Shown in pieces: positions 10,594-22,940 of a DNA stretch of 64,000 nt (within the stretch, counting starts at the first letter, position 1; every line of letters begins with the position of its first letter). Location of the stretch: the NCBI GenBank assembly GCA_037951105.1, contig JBAMJV010007487.1:248001-312000 (forward strand), in the 5' to 3' direction. The notes under the pieces are model-generated. The model saw only the letters and a program-made list of their open reading frames with translations, was not told the DNA's origin and searched no databases. Both the position numbers and the translations under genes were made by a program. Origin of the DNA: Echinarachnius parma (lineage: Eukaryota; Echinodermata; Echinoidea; Clypeasteroida; Echinarachniidae).

Positions 10594-11335
10594 CAGTGGC
10601 GTAATGAGCAAAAACTTTTGGGGGGGCTAAACCAAATCCGCATTACAGTCGGATATTGTGAGGGAGCGAAGCAATCAACCCCGAAGGAGCGAAGTGACTG
10701 AGCGGGGGGAGGGTGTGGGAGGCGGGTGTCCCCCCTCCCACGGTAGGGAGCTTTTGCATTTTTGGACTTGAAACTGTGAATCTGATGCATACCTACAAAG
10801 GAAATTCTGACGTGACGACATGTACTATAATGTCGGTAAGTACGTCATGATTCTACCGACCGGAAAAAGAGGTTGTATTTGTTTCATAAAGAAAAAAACA
10901 TAATATGTACCCCCAAAATAATAATCGCAAAGTGACATGTTCAAACAGCGCATCAAAAGCCACATTATGTATGAAACAACAACATGAACAAAGTATTCCA
11001 GTCGTAAACAAGACCGATTCTCCAGGGAGCGAAGCGACCAAGAGGGGGGAGGTTGATGGCAGGTTGTGATGGTAGGTGGGTGTCCTTTCATGCACGGTAA
11101 GGGTATTTTTGCAATGTTTTACTTGAAATTATGCAATCTGGTGCATATGTAAATTTGACTTGACATGAAATAAAATCTGAGTTATCTTGTCTAAAAAAAG
11201 CCCCTTTTTTCAATCACTGGTATCGAATAAGATATAAGCCATGATTGAAATTTTTATTTTTATTTTTTTTTGGGGGGGGGGGGGGGCAAGTGCCCCCAAG
11301 GCCCCCCCCCCCCCCCGCCCCACCAGTACGCTAGT
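10594..11335. mobile_element. Element with CCAGTGGCGTA ends and GGGGG/CCCCC borders
   Basis: The left end CCAGTGGCGTAATGAG is followed by GGGGGGG; the right end is CCCCCCC then CCACCAGTACGCTAGTG. These are imperfect inverted ends seen widely in invertebrate non-autonomous elements. The interior holds two diverged copies of a unit with GGGAGCGAAG, GGGGGGAGG, GGTGGGTGTCC, GCACGGTA and TTACTTGAAA (about 10660-10800 and 11025-11160). No protein is encoded. Confidence 0.65.
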
Positions 11336-12817
11336 GCAAGTAGCACAACAAAACATTGAACCAACATTAAAAGGTGATTGACTTGGGAACCTAGAAATGG
11401 GAATCACTGATTTTTCACGTATGAACACATATTAAGAGTATCCCAGAATACATCATGTATCTGGTAAATACATTTTGCTATACCAACCATTAATTCAAAA
11501 GATTACTGAATTCAAAAGGTGAGTGATTGATGCAACAATAATGAAAATAGATGGTAAATCACTTAACAACGCAAACGTTTACAGTATTCAACAGTATATG
11601 ATAAAATAAATCTTGTCTTACAAGTTGATTTGATATGATTTACTTGATTGATTTATAGTTATTTACACATTTTCTACAATTTTATCAAATAATAATTAAT
11701 GCAAATCTCTAAATAATCTAGTTCATCTAGTCTCATTAATAAATATTTTCAATTCATTCCAAGCTATTTTATAATTAAGAGTTGACTTACCAATGAAACT
11801 AAAAAACAAAATTGAACGTATATGACCACTGGTATTCCACTTGACAGCATAGATTACTTATTTGGCAATGTACTCACCATTAGGGCCCCATTGTAAAGCA
11901 GTTTTTAAACTAAATGTACTTACCCTGTATTTTTAAAATGGACAAGAATAAATGATAATCACTTCATCAAAGGTTGTGTGAATTTAACCCATTGCTTGAA
12001 ACAAGAACCTGGTGTGCCCTTCGATAACTGAGCTATAGGGATTGCAAAGCCTAGTAGGGAACAGGTTAACAAGGATACTGACTTAGGGAACTAGGAATGA
12101 TGATTAGAATTACAGGCTTGCGCTATAATTGTAATTGCAACATTATGGTTATTTACAGCTGTTTGCAGATTTTAAAAATTGTTCATAGTTCTATAATGGT
12201 CTGATCTATTTTGTTTATACTTGAAAATCTTTCAAATTACTTTGGAATATTTTAAAAGCACTTTTCATCCGTTTTCAATTGCACCCATCTTCCTTCTGTT
12301 TATATTGCGTACCTCATCATATTTTTTGCCTGAAGCGGCCTCTAGAAGGAAGAAAAAAGATAGGACTTTATAAAGATGTGATAAAAATAGGGAACCAGCT
12401 AAGCTTATTAAAAGGTAAAGGTTCTTCAACCTTTCATGTAATGCATCCTAAAACCTTGGGTTTATTACAAAAACAAACAAGTTACGCTGTAAATATTGGG
12501 TAAATACTACCAAAAATAGGACACATCATACTAATTTTCAGCTGAATGAATGATTTGGATCAAATTAGGGCATGTTTCCCCAAAAATATTTACAAAGATG
12601 CGGCGACTAGAATCTATAAGATGTAATGTATGTCAGGGCACTTGCATAATCCCGGTGATCCAGGCATAATGTGCTGGGAGCCAAATGTAGCAACAGGCTG
12701 ATAAATCATATCCGTCTACGTACATTACCCTGGGACATGATACACTAATGCCATCAAGGAACATCACTCTAGTAATTAGGCCATTTAGCCCCTAATGTCT
12801 CTGCCCTAATGTGCATG
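11336..12817. other. No gene seen (intron 1)
   Basis: AT-rich intronic sequence without exon features, except for a short TTAA repeat of family A at 11984-12069. Confidence 0.45.
11984..12069. repeat. Short TTAA repeat family A, inverted
   Basis: TTAACCCATTGCTTG ... GAACCTGGTG ... GGATTGCAAAGCCTAGTAGG then GAACAGGTTAA. It is the reverse complement of the copies at 6496 and 33424, and is bounded by TTAA on both sides. Confidence 0.75.
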
Positions 12818-13025
12818 AAGGCTTGGTCACATATCACCGGATAGCGTAAACGGATGCCTGACGGAGAGTAACATTGTCAATCCATTCATCTCCGTTCGTG
12901 TGCGTTTCTTGTCTGTTCCTTGTCAGGTGATGTACGTTGTTCTATCCGGCGGAATGTTTTGTTCATGAAGCAATTGGAGACGACTTTCACCGCCGGTGCT
13001 GTCCGGTGATATGTGACCGGGCCTT
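12818..13025. mobile_element. Foldback MITE with GGTCACATATCACCGG ends
   Basis: AAGGCTTGGTCACATATCAC at the left pairs with GTGATATGTGACCGGGCCTT at the right. The interior also has matching segments around TCCGTT and CGGATG. About 208 bp and non-coding. A related fragment (AGTCACATATCCCTGC) occurs near 63056. Confidence 0.75.
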
Positions 13026-13751
13026 TAGTTTGGAGGAGCTGCCTTGATAGAAGCATTGAACTACTTGCCAAAACAAACAAACAAAACCATAAATGCAAAA
13101 CTGATTCTCCCCCTTCCTAAGAAAATGAACAATCACAGCCAAACAAGATAAGAAAAGACACCAGATGAATTGGTCAATTGGATAAGTAATATCATGGATG
13201 TGATATGCCTTATGAAAGAAAAAAAAAGAAAACAAGAAAAAGAAGGACACCATATGATTCATGTAATATCTTGGTCGTAATGTGCCTTATGGGAAATTGT
13301 GGTAGAAGCATTGAACTCCAAGCCAATAATAAAAGTAGAAGCAAAAGTCATTTGATATATATCTAAAAAAACAACAAACAATCTGTATAGCTGTATAGAT
13401 GAAAGCACTAAACTCTTAGCCAGAAATAAATAAATGAAACAAGAAAATTCCCTAAAACTTTAGCAAACTAGAGGAAAAAAGGACAGCAAGATGACTTTCC
13501 TAAATGATGATAGTACAGTATAACTGGATTCCATGGGGACAGGAGCAATTCATTATCAGAGATGATTTGTTCGGAGAATTGCATGCAATATGCTTCTTCC
13601 CCGTAATCACAGGACAAATTATGACTAATTGGGGTTTGCGGCGTTCATTCAAATACCGGAATGCTGCTTGTGAAAAAAATGTATTGAACAATTACACAGG
13701 CTCAGGGGGATTTATCCCCTGAAATGCTAAATAAAGCTCCAGCAAGATAGT

Positions 13752-14854
13752 TTAAAGTGATCCATGTACTTTGTTAGATATTGCCAAAAATGACATTGAG
13801 AATTAAATCCTATACCAAAATCATTGTAAGATATGTCTGAATGATGTGTAAAAGTTTCAATGAAAAAGAGGTTACAGTCCGTTATTCCGAAGGTTCGTTA
13901 TTCCGAAGGTTCAGTTATTCCGAAGGTTCGTTATTCCGAAGGTTCGTTATTCCGAAGGTTCGTTATTCCGAAGGTTCGTTATTCCGAAGGTTCGTTATTC
14001 CGAAGGTTCCTTGATCCGAAAATAAAATCGGGTTCGTTATTCCGAAAATTAAATCGGGCTTGTTATAATACTATATAGTTTGTGTTTTGTTTATTTAATT
14101 TACAGCCTGCATTAAGCATACCCCTCCCCCTTTCCCTCCCTTGGCCAGACCAATCAAACATTTAAGTTTATTTTATCTCTTTATTAATATGAAATTATAG
14201 CATTATAACAAACCCAAATTCATTTTCGGATTAACGAACCCGATTTCATTTTAGGAATAGCGAACCTTCGGAGTAACGAACCCTCGGAATAACGGACCTT
14301 CGGAATAACGAACCTTCGGAATAACGAACCCGATTTCATTTTAGGAATAGCGAACCTTCGGAATAACGAACCTTCGGAATAACGAACCTTCGGAATAACG
14401 AACCTTCGGAATAATGCAACAAATGTTCGGATTAACGAACCCTATTTCATTTTCGGATTAACGAATACTCAGGTATAGGAAATTTGCGTGTTCGGAATAA
14501 CGAACCTTCGGAATAACGAACCTTCGGAATTACGAACCTTCGGAATAACGAACCGCACCCGAAAAAGAACACTGCTTTCCTGGTTAAAAAGCGAAAATTT
14601 GCGTCAGATTTTACAACTAATTCTGAGTTCTTTGCCGTAGATTTGAATGTGAACTTTATGACCGTATGTAGAAGGTCTTGAGCAGAATCAATGATATTTT
14701 CAATGATAGATATCTTTCTACTAAAGGAACATTTGAACAAATCTAACCCTATTTTATTCTTCTCTTACCATAAGCTAAACATCACGGTAGAAGAGAAATG
14801 TGGAAGTTCAAAGTAATTTTCGTATAGTAAGACAAAGTACATGGATCACTTTAA
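13752..14854. mobile_element. TTAA-flanked 1.1 kb foldback with a satellite-like interior
   Basis: TTAA then AGTGATCCATGTACTTTG at the left, and CAAAGTACATGGATCACT then TTAA at the right. Inside, 13881-14056 holds about ten copies of GTTATTCCGAAGGTTC. From 14226 to 14554 the opposite-strand version (GGAATAACGAACCTTC) is repeated many times, interspersed with GAACCCGATTTCATTTT. So there are two inverted minisatellites within an inverted-repeat element. No protein is encoded; the open frames here simply translate the repeat. Confidence 0.8.
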
Positions 14855-14890
14855 TGTTTAATGTGTACATACCTAATTATGAGAGTTCTT

Positions 14891-14994
14891 ATTTACCCCC
14901 TTCAGGACTGGGCCTGAAATTACTGGGGCAAGGTCTGTGGAGAATACATGCTAGAGCAAAATGAATTAGTCCTGAAGGGATTAAAAGGCAGGGA
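14891..14994. repeat. Short TTAA repeat family B
   Basis: ACCCCCTTCAGGACTGGGCC ... GTGGAGAATACATG ... TTAGTCCTGAAGGGATTAA. Inverted ends with CAGGACT and AGTCCTG. Confidence 0.65.
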
Positions 14995-15784
14995 AGCTTG
15001 AAAAGTAGCCCTGAAAATAATGCTATTTTTGTATACTTTCTTGAAAAAAAAGTATGTTTTTTAAATTTTTTTTATTTGGCATCTAGTGGTAGCTATGTAT
15101 AAAATGAAATTAAAGTATATTTTTGATGAAATTATTAGACAATGTTGATTTCATTCTATAAAAAAAAAAAACTTCTCTTAAATTTTGTTGAATTCCTCAA
15201 TATTGATAAGGTAATCATAATCCTTCATCATTCAGCACCGCGTACAAAACAGTTTGTAAGCCTTGAAAGTTTTTACATTGAAAAGTTACGCCTACATAAA
15301 ATCACTTTCTATTTTCAATATACTGTTTGAAAGAAAAAAACAATCTACAAACAAAACTCTCCAATCTACAGTCAAGTAAGAAAATATTTTGCACAATTGC
15401 ACCGTATTAAAGTCACTTGCTATGGCAGAGCCAGAAATAAGCACTGGGACATCTATCCATGATACATATTTGTAAGTTTTACTTTTTTTTTCAAACATTA
15501 TATTGATGATGGAAAGTGATTGTACCGTAGGCATAACTTTAGAATGTAACCATGGGGAAATTCAACCTTTCCTGCCAAACACAGGGCAACAAGTCAAGTA
15601 CCACTTAGGATGTATGCAACAAGAATTATAATTCCTAGTACTCTCTCTAGAAATCTTCACACTTATTTATAGTCCTTTTATACATCAAACATGTCTTTCA
15701 GATCGATATATTTTGATATGCTAGTTGTGAATAGATTGTAGTTACATATAATGTAACAAATCAAACATAATAATTTAGTCTTCT
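14995..15784. other. No gene seen (intron 1)
   Basis: AT-rich sequence with A and T homopolymers and no exon features. Confidence 0.45.
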
Positions 15785-16035
15785 TACCCAGTTCTTACTC
15801 TTCTCTACCCAGGAGTATAAATGGGTACTTGGGCGGGTGTTAAATCAGCCTCTAGCGGCCTATATAGTAGGGCATTTTGGGCTAGTATGCTCCTCTGGGA
15901 GTTGAGATGGTGCACATGGGGGGGGGGGGGGGGTTTGAACTGTACCTGATGATCAAGGGTAATAATGCGCCTCTGAATAGGGCACATACATACATGGCAC
16001 TCTATAAATGCTAATTATATTATTATTATTCTTAC
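15785..16035 (+). mobile_element. SINE, 3' part with ATT tail
   Basis: The body GGAGTATAAATGGGTACTTG, the later GGGTAATAATGCGCCTCTG and the end CACTCTATAAATGCTAATTA followed by an ATT microsatellite fit the 3' body and tail of a tRNA-derived SINE of the kind common in echinoderms (family knowledge, from memory). The tRNA-like head is absent, and a poly-G run interrupts the body at about 15919-15932. Confidence 0.6.
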
Positions 16036-18549
16036 CTTAGAATAAAAATGAAGTATCACTCAGGTTTTATCTGTTTTATAAATAATAATATCTGGGACTG
16101 ATCTCCTGTTGAAAAAACATCACTTGTGTGACTTGTTGTTCTCACGATTGTGTGATATTGTGATATATTTAACTTCTAGTTATTGATTTGAGTCCCTGCT
16201 TCTTTGAAAGACTAATAGATTAGGGACACACAAACTATCTTGTTTTATCATAGTTTAAAATAGAATCATAGATTCCCCCAACAGGCAAAATAAAAACAAA
16301 TGTATTATCAACAAATGTATTAGCTCTATTTTCTAAAATCAGATAAGTGATATCAAAGTGAGCAAAATATTGCGAGAGATAATCTGACATCATTCACTCA
16401 GAAAAAAGGATATTAAATGAAAGATCACCTGGTCACAAGCGATTCATGGAAATATGTTATACAATGTAGCCATGGAGTTTAAAAAGACAGATGTATTTAT
16501 GATCAACATACGGGAGGATGCAGTGATTTCAAATTCAATTTCTCAACATTATCGTTTGACATCGGCATGAACTTGGAATCATAATCTGATTTGACTAATC
16601 TTGACACTTGTAATATTCCTACTGCGGGAAGGAATGTACTTTATAAATGCCTTTTCTGTTTATGGCAGATGAAGAGTTGCATAATGCAATAAGCGACAGA
16701 TTTTAAAATATTGTAAAGTAGGGCCACCAATTTGAACAAAATAGTGCCTTTGAAAAAGAAATTTGCCCATTATATGCATGTTTCAAGGTATATTTTTTAA
16801 GAGCTTAGTATTCTACAGTTATCACATTATTTCATATTTTGTCTTTATTTTTTAACAATTTCAATCACAAATATAGATTTCTGAAAAAATAGATATATCG
16901 CATTTTGCAGCTGAACTCTTCAAGCGTGTATACTACATTTATTCAAGGTCTAAAAATAAAGGCATGCTGATGACTACATGTTCATGTTGGATGATGATAT
17001 GTTGTCAAGTGCAATTTATGTACATTACTACCTGACATCTATCTGAACTTGGACTCATATATTCAGCTCAGCCTATTTGCTAAATCAACCACTCATTGCT
17101 CTATGCCTCCCAGTGATAAAACAGATCTAGAGATCAAATCAGCAAGTTGTAGGTTGGTAGTTCTAGGGATGCGTTGCTCAAAGATAAATTGTTGATGATT
17201 TGTGAGTAAGTGGTATTAGGGATAAATTGCTGCTATATTTACCGTTTCTCGTGCAATGATTTGTAAGGCTGGTATGAATATTATGAATATTTTTACAGTT
17301 TGTAAGCCTGTTATATCATGGAAAATTGCCGACAGATGAATTGTTTCAAGATATCAGGAATAATTTAGGGAAATATACATTATTTCTAAAGTTTTAAGTT
17401 GGTTCCTAGTATAGGGGATAAATCACTGTAAGATAAACCATATTACCTGTTACATATTCTTTACTGGGACTGTTATATCATGGGAAATTGTCGACAGATG
17501 AATTGTTTCAAGATATCAGGAATAATTTAGGGATAGATACATGGTTCCTAGTATAGGGGATAAATCACTGTAAGATAAACCATATTACCTGTTACATATT
17601 CTTTACTGGGACTGCCTATTACAGTGATGGATGAAATAAATGAGAGAAACTGGTAACAAATTAGGGATGAGTTATTGTTTCATGATTTGGAATAGACGTA
17701 CATTGCCCAAAGATAAATGGTTTCCTTACGTAGTGGGATGTTCTTGATAGGCAAAATTAATGTTGTAACAAATTTCTCTGAAATTATCCGGAGGTGAATC
17801 TAAGGGCAATTATCATAATTCAATTCAGTTAAAGCTAACTCACAGTTAAATTGGGAAATGCCTAAAAAACAAAAATTAAATAGGAATCACATTTTTATTT
17901 CCAACCGTGTGAAGGAATATTGTATAGGAGTTAAATAAACTGCCTAAATAGCTAAGTTAAAGAAACTATCTTCATTTTGGAGCAGAAGGCATGTGCAGGT
18001 GGGACAGTATGAATGTAATCCCTCAGAATTCACTTAATTTGCACTTACATTGGAACTTACTGTTGATCAGCAGTGAAAATACAAATTGTGCAGTATAGAG
18101 AAATGCATGATATAATGTACATCAACATCAAATTGTCTTCAACGGGTTTAATATAGCAAATGAATCATAGACTGAAAGATAATACAAGGCTACTCTTTTT
18201 TGACAATGATTAGATGAGAAAAAAATAGAAATTGTTTACAATTATGAAATTGATTAAATCATTTCATATGTGGAGGAAAATATGTCATCCTTTATGATTT
18301 TTTCCGGTATGAGTATCTAATTTCTAAGAAAAATCTAACAAATCTTAGAAAAATCTGTAGTAGGTATTGAGTCCCTATATTAAACTTTGTCGTGATGCCA
18401 TTGGCCCGTGATACAAACAAAAAAGATGTAACAAGATCTCGTATTACCATTGGCACTTTTGGTATGTAATGACTTTTTTATGATAAAGTGATGAAATGGT
18501 TAAACCTGAATTGTTAATTGAGATGGAAATGATATCATGATTAATCAAT
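16036..18549. other. No gene seen (intron 1)
   Basis: AT-rich intron. Only the tandem duplication at 17310-17613 stands out. Confidence 0.45.
17310..17613. repeat. 162-bp tandem duplication, second copy shortened
   Basis: GTTATATCATGG...ATTGCCGACAGATGAATTG starts at 17310 and again at 17472. Both copies end TACATATTCTTTACTGGGACTG. The second copy lacks an internal stretch near TTTCTAAAGTTTTAAG. Confidence 0.9.
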
Positions 18550-19050
18550 GAGAATGTTGGCCCCCTCTTGGCCCCTTTCTTTGCCCCCTTGCATTGACTT
18601 CACCCTCCTCATCATGCTATATTGCTATGTCTGGCTACACCCTCCGCATCATGAATGCTATATTGCTATGTCAGCATTGGTGTAACTACAGACCGGCATG
18701 GGGGGCACTTCCCACACCCGTACATACCCAATAATACAAACAACAACAATACAAAGCATACGTGTGCCCCAAATACTCAACTTTCACCCATCTGCTCATA
18801 CTACAGGTAGGCAAGGGGGCAGTTCCTCCTTCACACCCAATTATTAGAAAATAAACAATACAAAGTGTGAGGGCAATAAATAGTGTGCCCCTTGTATGTC
18901 GATGCTATGCCACTGCTCATACATCTTGGGCCACATCCCCCAACCAAGAATTTGGGAATAAACAATAAAAAGCATAAAGGACTTAAATTTACAAAAGTAT
19001 GTGCCCCCAATAATTGGCCTGCCTTCGCCCCCAATCAGTATGCAGGTGCT
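18550..19050. repeat. Decayed tandem array of about 130-bp units
   Basis: Units recur with the words GCTCATAC, GGGGGCA, CACACCCA, ATAATACAAACAA or AATAAACAAT, ACAAAGCATA and GTGCCCC. At least four degraded copies can be recognised. The words resemble 51050-51190 and, inverted, 1245-1420. Confidence 0.6.
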
Positions 19051-20579
19051 ACGCCCTGCTCACTCTCTATAAGAAATGAATCCTGCAGGCAGATCCGGAG
19101 GATGCCAACATTCAATGATCGAGCCCACCAACGATCGATGCAATCTATATTCAATCCATGACACAAATTTAGTGTCATCAGAAACATAAATGTTATTGCA
19201 TCTTGCAGTGCGGTGCTCGCATGCCAATAGTTTGATATATATATGAGCCACGTCTAGACTTGAAAAACAAGACCTGGAATTTGATCTCCATCAAGTTGTT
19301 CAGGTGTGGATTAAATTTCTCCAAAACATACTTTTAAAACTTCCTACTAGAGTTTGATAAATGTGTATACATAGTTGGACACATGCTGCTCAATCAAAAC
19401 CTTTTAAAGGATATCATACTTTATAATTATGTGAATTTATAGAGTTTACAAAAATGCCATGATATGATCACTTGTTTGATATCATAGTATAATCAGCACT
19501 TGGAAGTATGTGGAAAGCAGCAGCTCAAAGTGATAAAAGTATACATGTATTAACAAGTATGTACTGGACCAAGGAGAATGGGCAGTAATGATGGAAGCTA
19601 TCATTTTTTCCATTATTTCTTTAACATTTTTAAATTTTGTTTAATTTATAGCAATCTGCATACACTTTTCAAACTGTGTCAAAGTGTTCATGAAGTAAAA
19701 TCCTACATATTTTTGTTCAGTCTGGACGGTGCTATAGTATGACAGGGATTGTAGTCAATACCTGTAATCTAGTTCTTGTCTGATTTGGAGAAAAGACTTG
19801 TATGTCAGTATGTAACCTGGAAAGAAGTACTGAAGGAATGGGAACAAAACAAATTAACATGCAACGTGGATGTGCAGATTAATTTCATGTATGGAGACTG
19901 TATCTCGAGACTTAACCAAGAGGAAAGACAAATTGAAAGAAATTAAAAATGGTTGGAGGATGTACGGGATGACATTTTGAAAGATACATTTTAGGGGTTG
20001 ACACATTCTCAATATAAACTTAATTTTACTGAGATTTTGGTTTGAGTAGATTTGTAAAATAGACTTTTGAAGGCAAGATTTCTGCCATAGTACATATAAT
20101 GAATCCTTATAAACCATTTGGATGTTCCACAACACACCAAAAATGTCCTTTATAGTATGCAGACATTTTTTGTCAGGATTTAAAAAAATTTTTATAAGAG
20201 TTTTTATAAGAGTTTAAATCATTAGATGGGTTGTAGGAGTTGGACAATGTGCCATCATTGCTTTCAGCTCAATACTTTGGAGCTCCTTTCAACAGCTGTG
20301 ATTAAGTATGGAAGTCAGTCAGGGAATAGACCCAAAAGAATATCTTTGCTGTCCGTCAATGCACCTGTTAAGTTGTAAAAACAGTTTCTTACTCTTGAAA
20401 CCCCTTCTCCCAAATACTCCAGCTGGGGGTTATGGAGAATGCATGTTAAACCAAGATCAATAGTACTGAATGGGTTAAGTTCAAGACATTTGAGTTCACT
20501 TTAGCAGCTGCATGAAGAGCAAAGTTTTGAAAATAAAGACAGAAGAATATCTTAAACCATGGTGTTCAGAAACTGGTTC
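19051..20579. other. No gene seen (intron 1)
   Basis: AT-rich intronic sequence. A family B remnant ending ACTGAATGGGTTAA lies at about 20400-20478. Confidence 0.4.
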
Positions 20580-20965
20580 TACGATGTAATAACTAAATGG
20601 AATTTACATAGTCTTAATGGAAACAGGTTAACAATTTTCACAAATCAGCTTGTGTTAAATGTCATCTAGATTACCCCAGTTTACATAATAGAGTCACCCA
20701 ATAGCTGTGACATTTCTAGTTCACATTTTACTACTGATTCATTCTCAATGTCAGGAGCTATCTAGCATTGGAAAATAATCTCAAAGTAGAATTGATTCTT
20801 GGCTTTATCAGACACCACCAGTCAATGAAATAACTGTTTCACAATTCATGATGTGTTGAATGTAATGTATCTTAGCCTAATAATTTCAACAATAGCATCA
20901 CTGAGTAGATGTGACCTTTCTAGCCAACTGATTCATTCTAATGTTAGGAGTTATCTAACATTGGA
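20580..20965. repeat. Diverged tandem duplication of about 200 bp
   Basis: AATAGCTGTGACATTTCTAG ... CTGATTCATTCTCAATGTCA ... AGCATTGGAAAATAAT (20700-20785) recurs as GAGTAGATGTGACCTTTCTAG ... CTGATTCATTCTAATGTTAG ... ACATTGGATAATAC (20905-20970). The copies are old and diverged, and the LINE fragment begins right at the end of the second one. Confidence 0.7.
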
Positions 20966-22137
20966 TAATACTTTCACCGACCAGATAAGGACCACACTCG
21001 CCAGACCAAGCAAATGACCTCCAACCTATGGCAGGCCCCAGGAGTGGACGGACTCCTGTCAGCACCCTTCACTCTTGAGGAACTTTCCACTGCCATGAAA
21101 CAGCTAAAATGTGGTAGGGCCCAAGGGCCTGATAACCTCCCCCCTGAGTTCCTACTACACTGCGGTCCAAATTGCCTGGCCTGGCTCCGCTCATTCTACT
21201 CATCATGCCTCACCCACCAGTCCATTCCCAAGATTTGGCGCAAGGCAACTATCATCGCCCTACCTAAACCAAACAAGCCCTTGGACAACCCTAAGAACTA
21301 CAAACCCATCTCCCTTCTCTGCGTCCCCTTCAAGCTCCTAGAAAGACTTCTCCTGGCCCGGCTAGAACCAATCGTCGACCCTCAACTCCCTGACGAGCAA
21401 GCAGGTTTCCGCCGCAGCCGAAGCACTGTCCAACAAATAGTCAAGCTGACCAACGACATTGAGACCAGTTTCGAGAGTGGACTCAAGGCTGGTGCCATCT
21501 TGGTCGACCTGACTGCAGCCTACGACACCGTGTGGCACCAGGGACTCGCCCTGAAGCTACTCCAGATGGTCCCCGACCGTCATCTCATAGCCTTCATCTC
21601 CAATATCTTGTCTAACCGCAGCTTTGTCTTGAAGGCCAGCGATGGACAGTCAGCTGCCCTTGATGACTCAGAAACGGTCTCCCCCAAGGCTCAGTCATGG
21701 CACCCATGCTATTCAACATACATCAGTGACATGCCCAAGACTGCTTCACAACAGTATGGCTACGCAGACGACCTCGCCCTCCTCTACTCTGACAAAAGTT
21801 GGACCAAAGTAGAAGACGCCCTAACAACGGACATGGCCCTGATTGTAACATACCTGAAGACCTGTAGACTCAAGCTGAGCGCCGCAAAAACAACTGCAGC
21901 CACCTTCCATCTGAACACCAAGGAAGCTAATCGCCAGCTTACCAGTCAACATAAATGGGACTCCCCTGCCCTACAACCCCTCTCCCACATACCTCGGGGT
22001 AAAACTGGACAGACAGCTTACATACAAATCACACCTTGACTCTCTCTGTGCCAAAGCCTCAGCAAGGAACAATCTCCTCCGTTGCCTCGCAGGGTCCTCC
22101 TGGGGTGCTAGACATCCACACTCTGTACAGGCGCCCT
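20966..22137 (+). mobile_element. LINE reverse-transcriptase fragment (jockey/I/CR1-like)
   Basis: This is a non-LTR retrotransposon ORF2 fragment. Visible blocks, in order: LKCGRAQGPDNLPPEFL; KATIIALPKPNKP with YKPISLL (finger region); DEQAGFRRSRSTVQQI; GAILVDLTAAYDTVW (palm motif A); YGYADDLALLYSD with the catalytic YADD; and KLSAAKTTAATFHLN. The LPQGSVMAPMLFN block (motif B) is present but in another frame, so there is one frame shift before it and a compensating one just after. The LGVKLDRQLTYKSHLDSL stretch after 21960 is again in a different frame. Endonuclease and 5' parts are missing. The fragment is much more GC-rich than its surroundings. It is a dead copy lying in HEATR6 intron 1, in the same orientation as the gene. 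Confidence 0.85.
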
Positions 22138-22159
22138 CTTGAATTTAACAGCTCTTTTT

Positions 22160-22335
22160 GAATGATAACCGGCTTTTTACTTACCTTTTAATCATTTGTA
22201 ATTTTGTATTCCTTTCAAGCATGGTGGAGTTATAACTATTAGTTTGTAATGTAATGGTGTAGGTTTTAGTTACTAAAATTCAGTTTGACCAAAACTGTAT
22301 TCTCTTTACCAAAAATCAATCATCCCTTTAAGTGT
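22160..22335 (-). repeat. Dispersed repeat, partial copy of the 28967-29506 element
   Basis: GAGTTATAACTATTAGTTTG ... TTAGTTACTAAAATTCAGTTTGA closely follows the 29415-29495 sequence ATTATAACTATTATT ... GTTACTAAAATTCAGTTTGA. This copy ends ATCCCTTTAA, the complement of the TTAAGGGAT that starts the larger element. Confidence 0.65.
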
Positions 22336-22940
22336 GACAATGTTAAGATACTTGAAGTTCAAGACCTTTTAGTGCACTTCAGAGTCAAGAGTTCTTATGG
22401 GAAATCAAAGGAGCAATGTATCATCTTTAATGTTAATGACACACATTTTATTGTTTCTTAATACCTCTTGTATATGGCTCATACACATGTATGTATTGGA
22501 CAGTTTCCATTAGGTACTGGGGTAACTGCTTTCCCAAATCAATAGGAGCTTTTAATGGCATGTCCACTATAGATGTGGACTGCAACATGATAACACCACA
22601 GTTCAAGTGGTGGGCATGCGCCGCACGTCCACTCTCAGGTTGTCCAGTTCCATGCTCTTGGACTCCCATTGATGTCCAAGAGTGGCCACTTTTCATGTTT
22701 CCCTTGGGTGGTCACTTTACCCAGATTTGACTGTTATTTCTCTATACACTTGGTCTGGCAGTAATGGTTTGAGGTCTTATCACCCCATACCTGACAGTGT
22801 TAATTCTCATTCTTGCTATCTTATGGAGATATGAACATGTTGTACTCACGCAATGGCAATGCCTGACAATAGCACCAGCCCACTGGCCCAGGGCCACTTA
22901 TAACTAGCTTTGGGCAACCATATTTCATTGATATTTAATT
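22336..22940. other. No gene seen; minisatellite flank
   Basis: No exon features. From about 22875 (CAGCCCACTGGCCCAGGGCC and TTTGGGCAACCATATTTC) the sequence already contains single degenerate copies of the pieces that make up the adjacent 26-bp unit. Confidence 0.45.

Noticed and set aside
13860-14078. Open frame with repeated VIPKVRYSEGS
   Set aside because: It only translates the GTTATTCCGAAGGTTC minisatellite in a foldback element.
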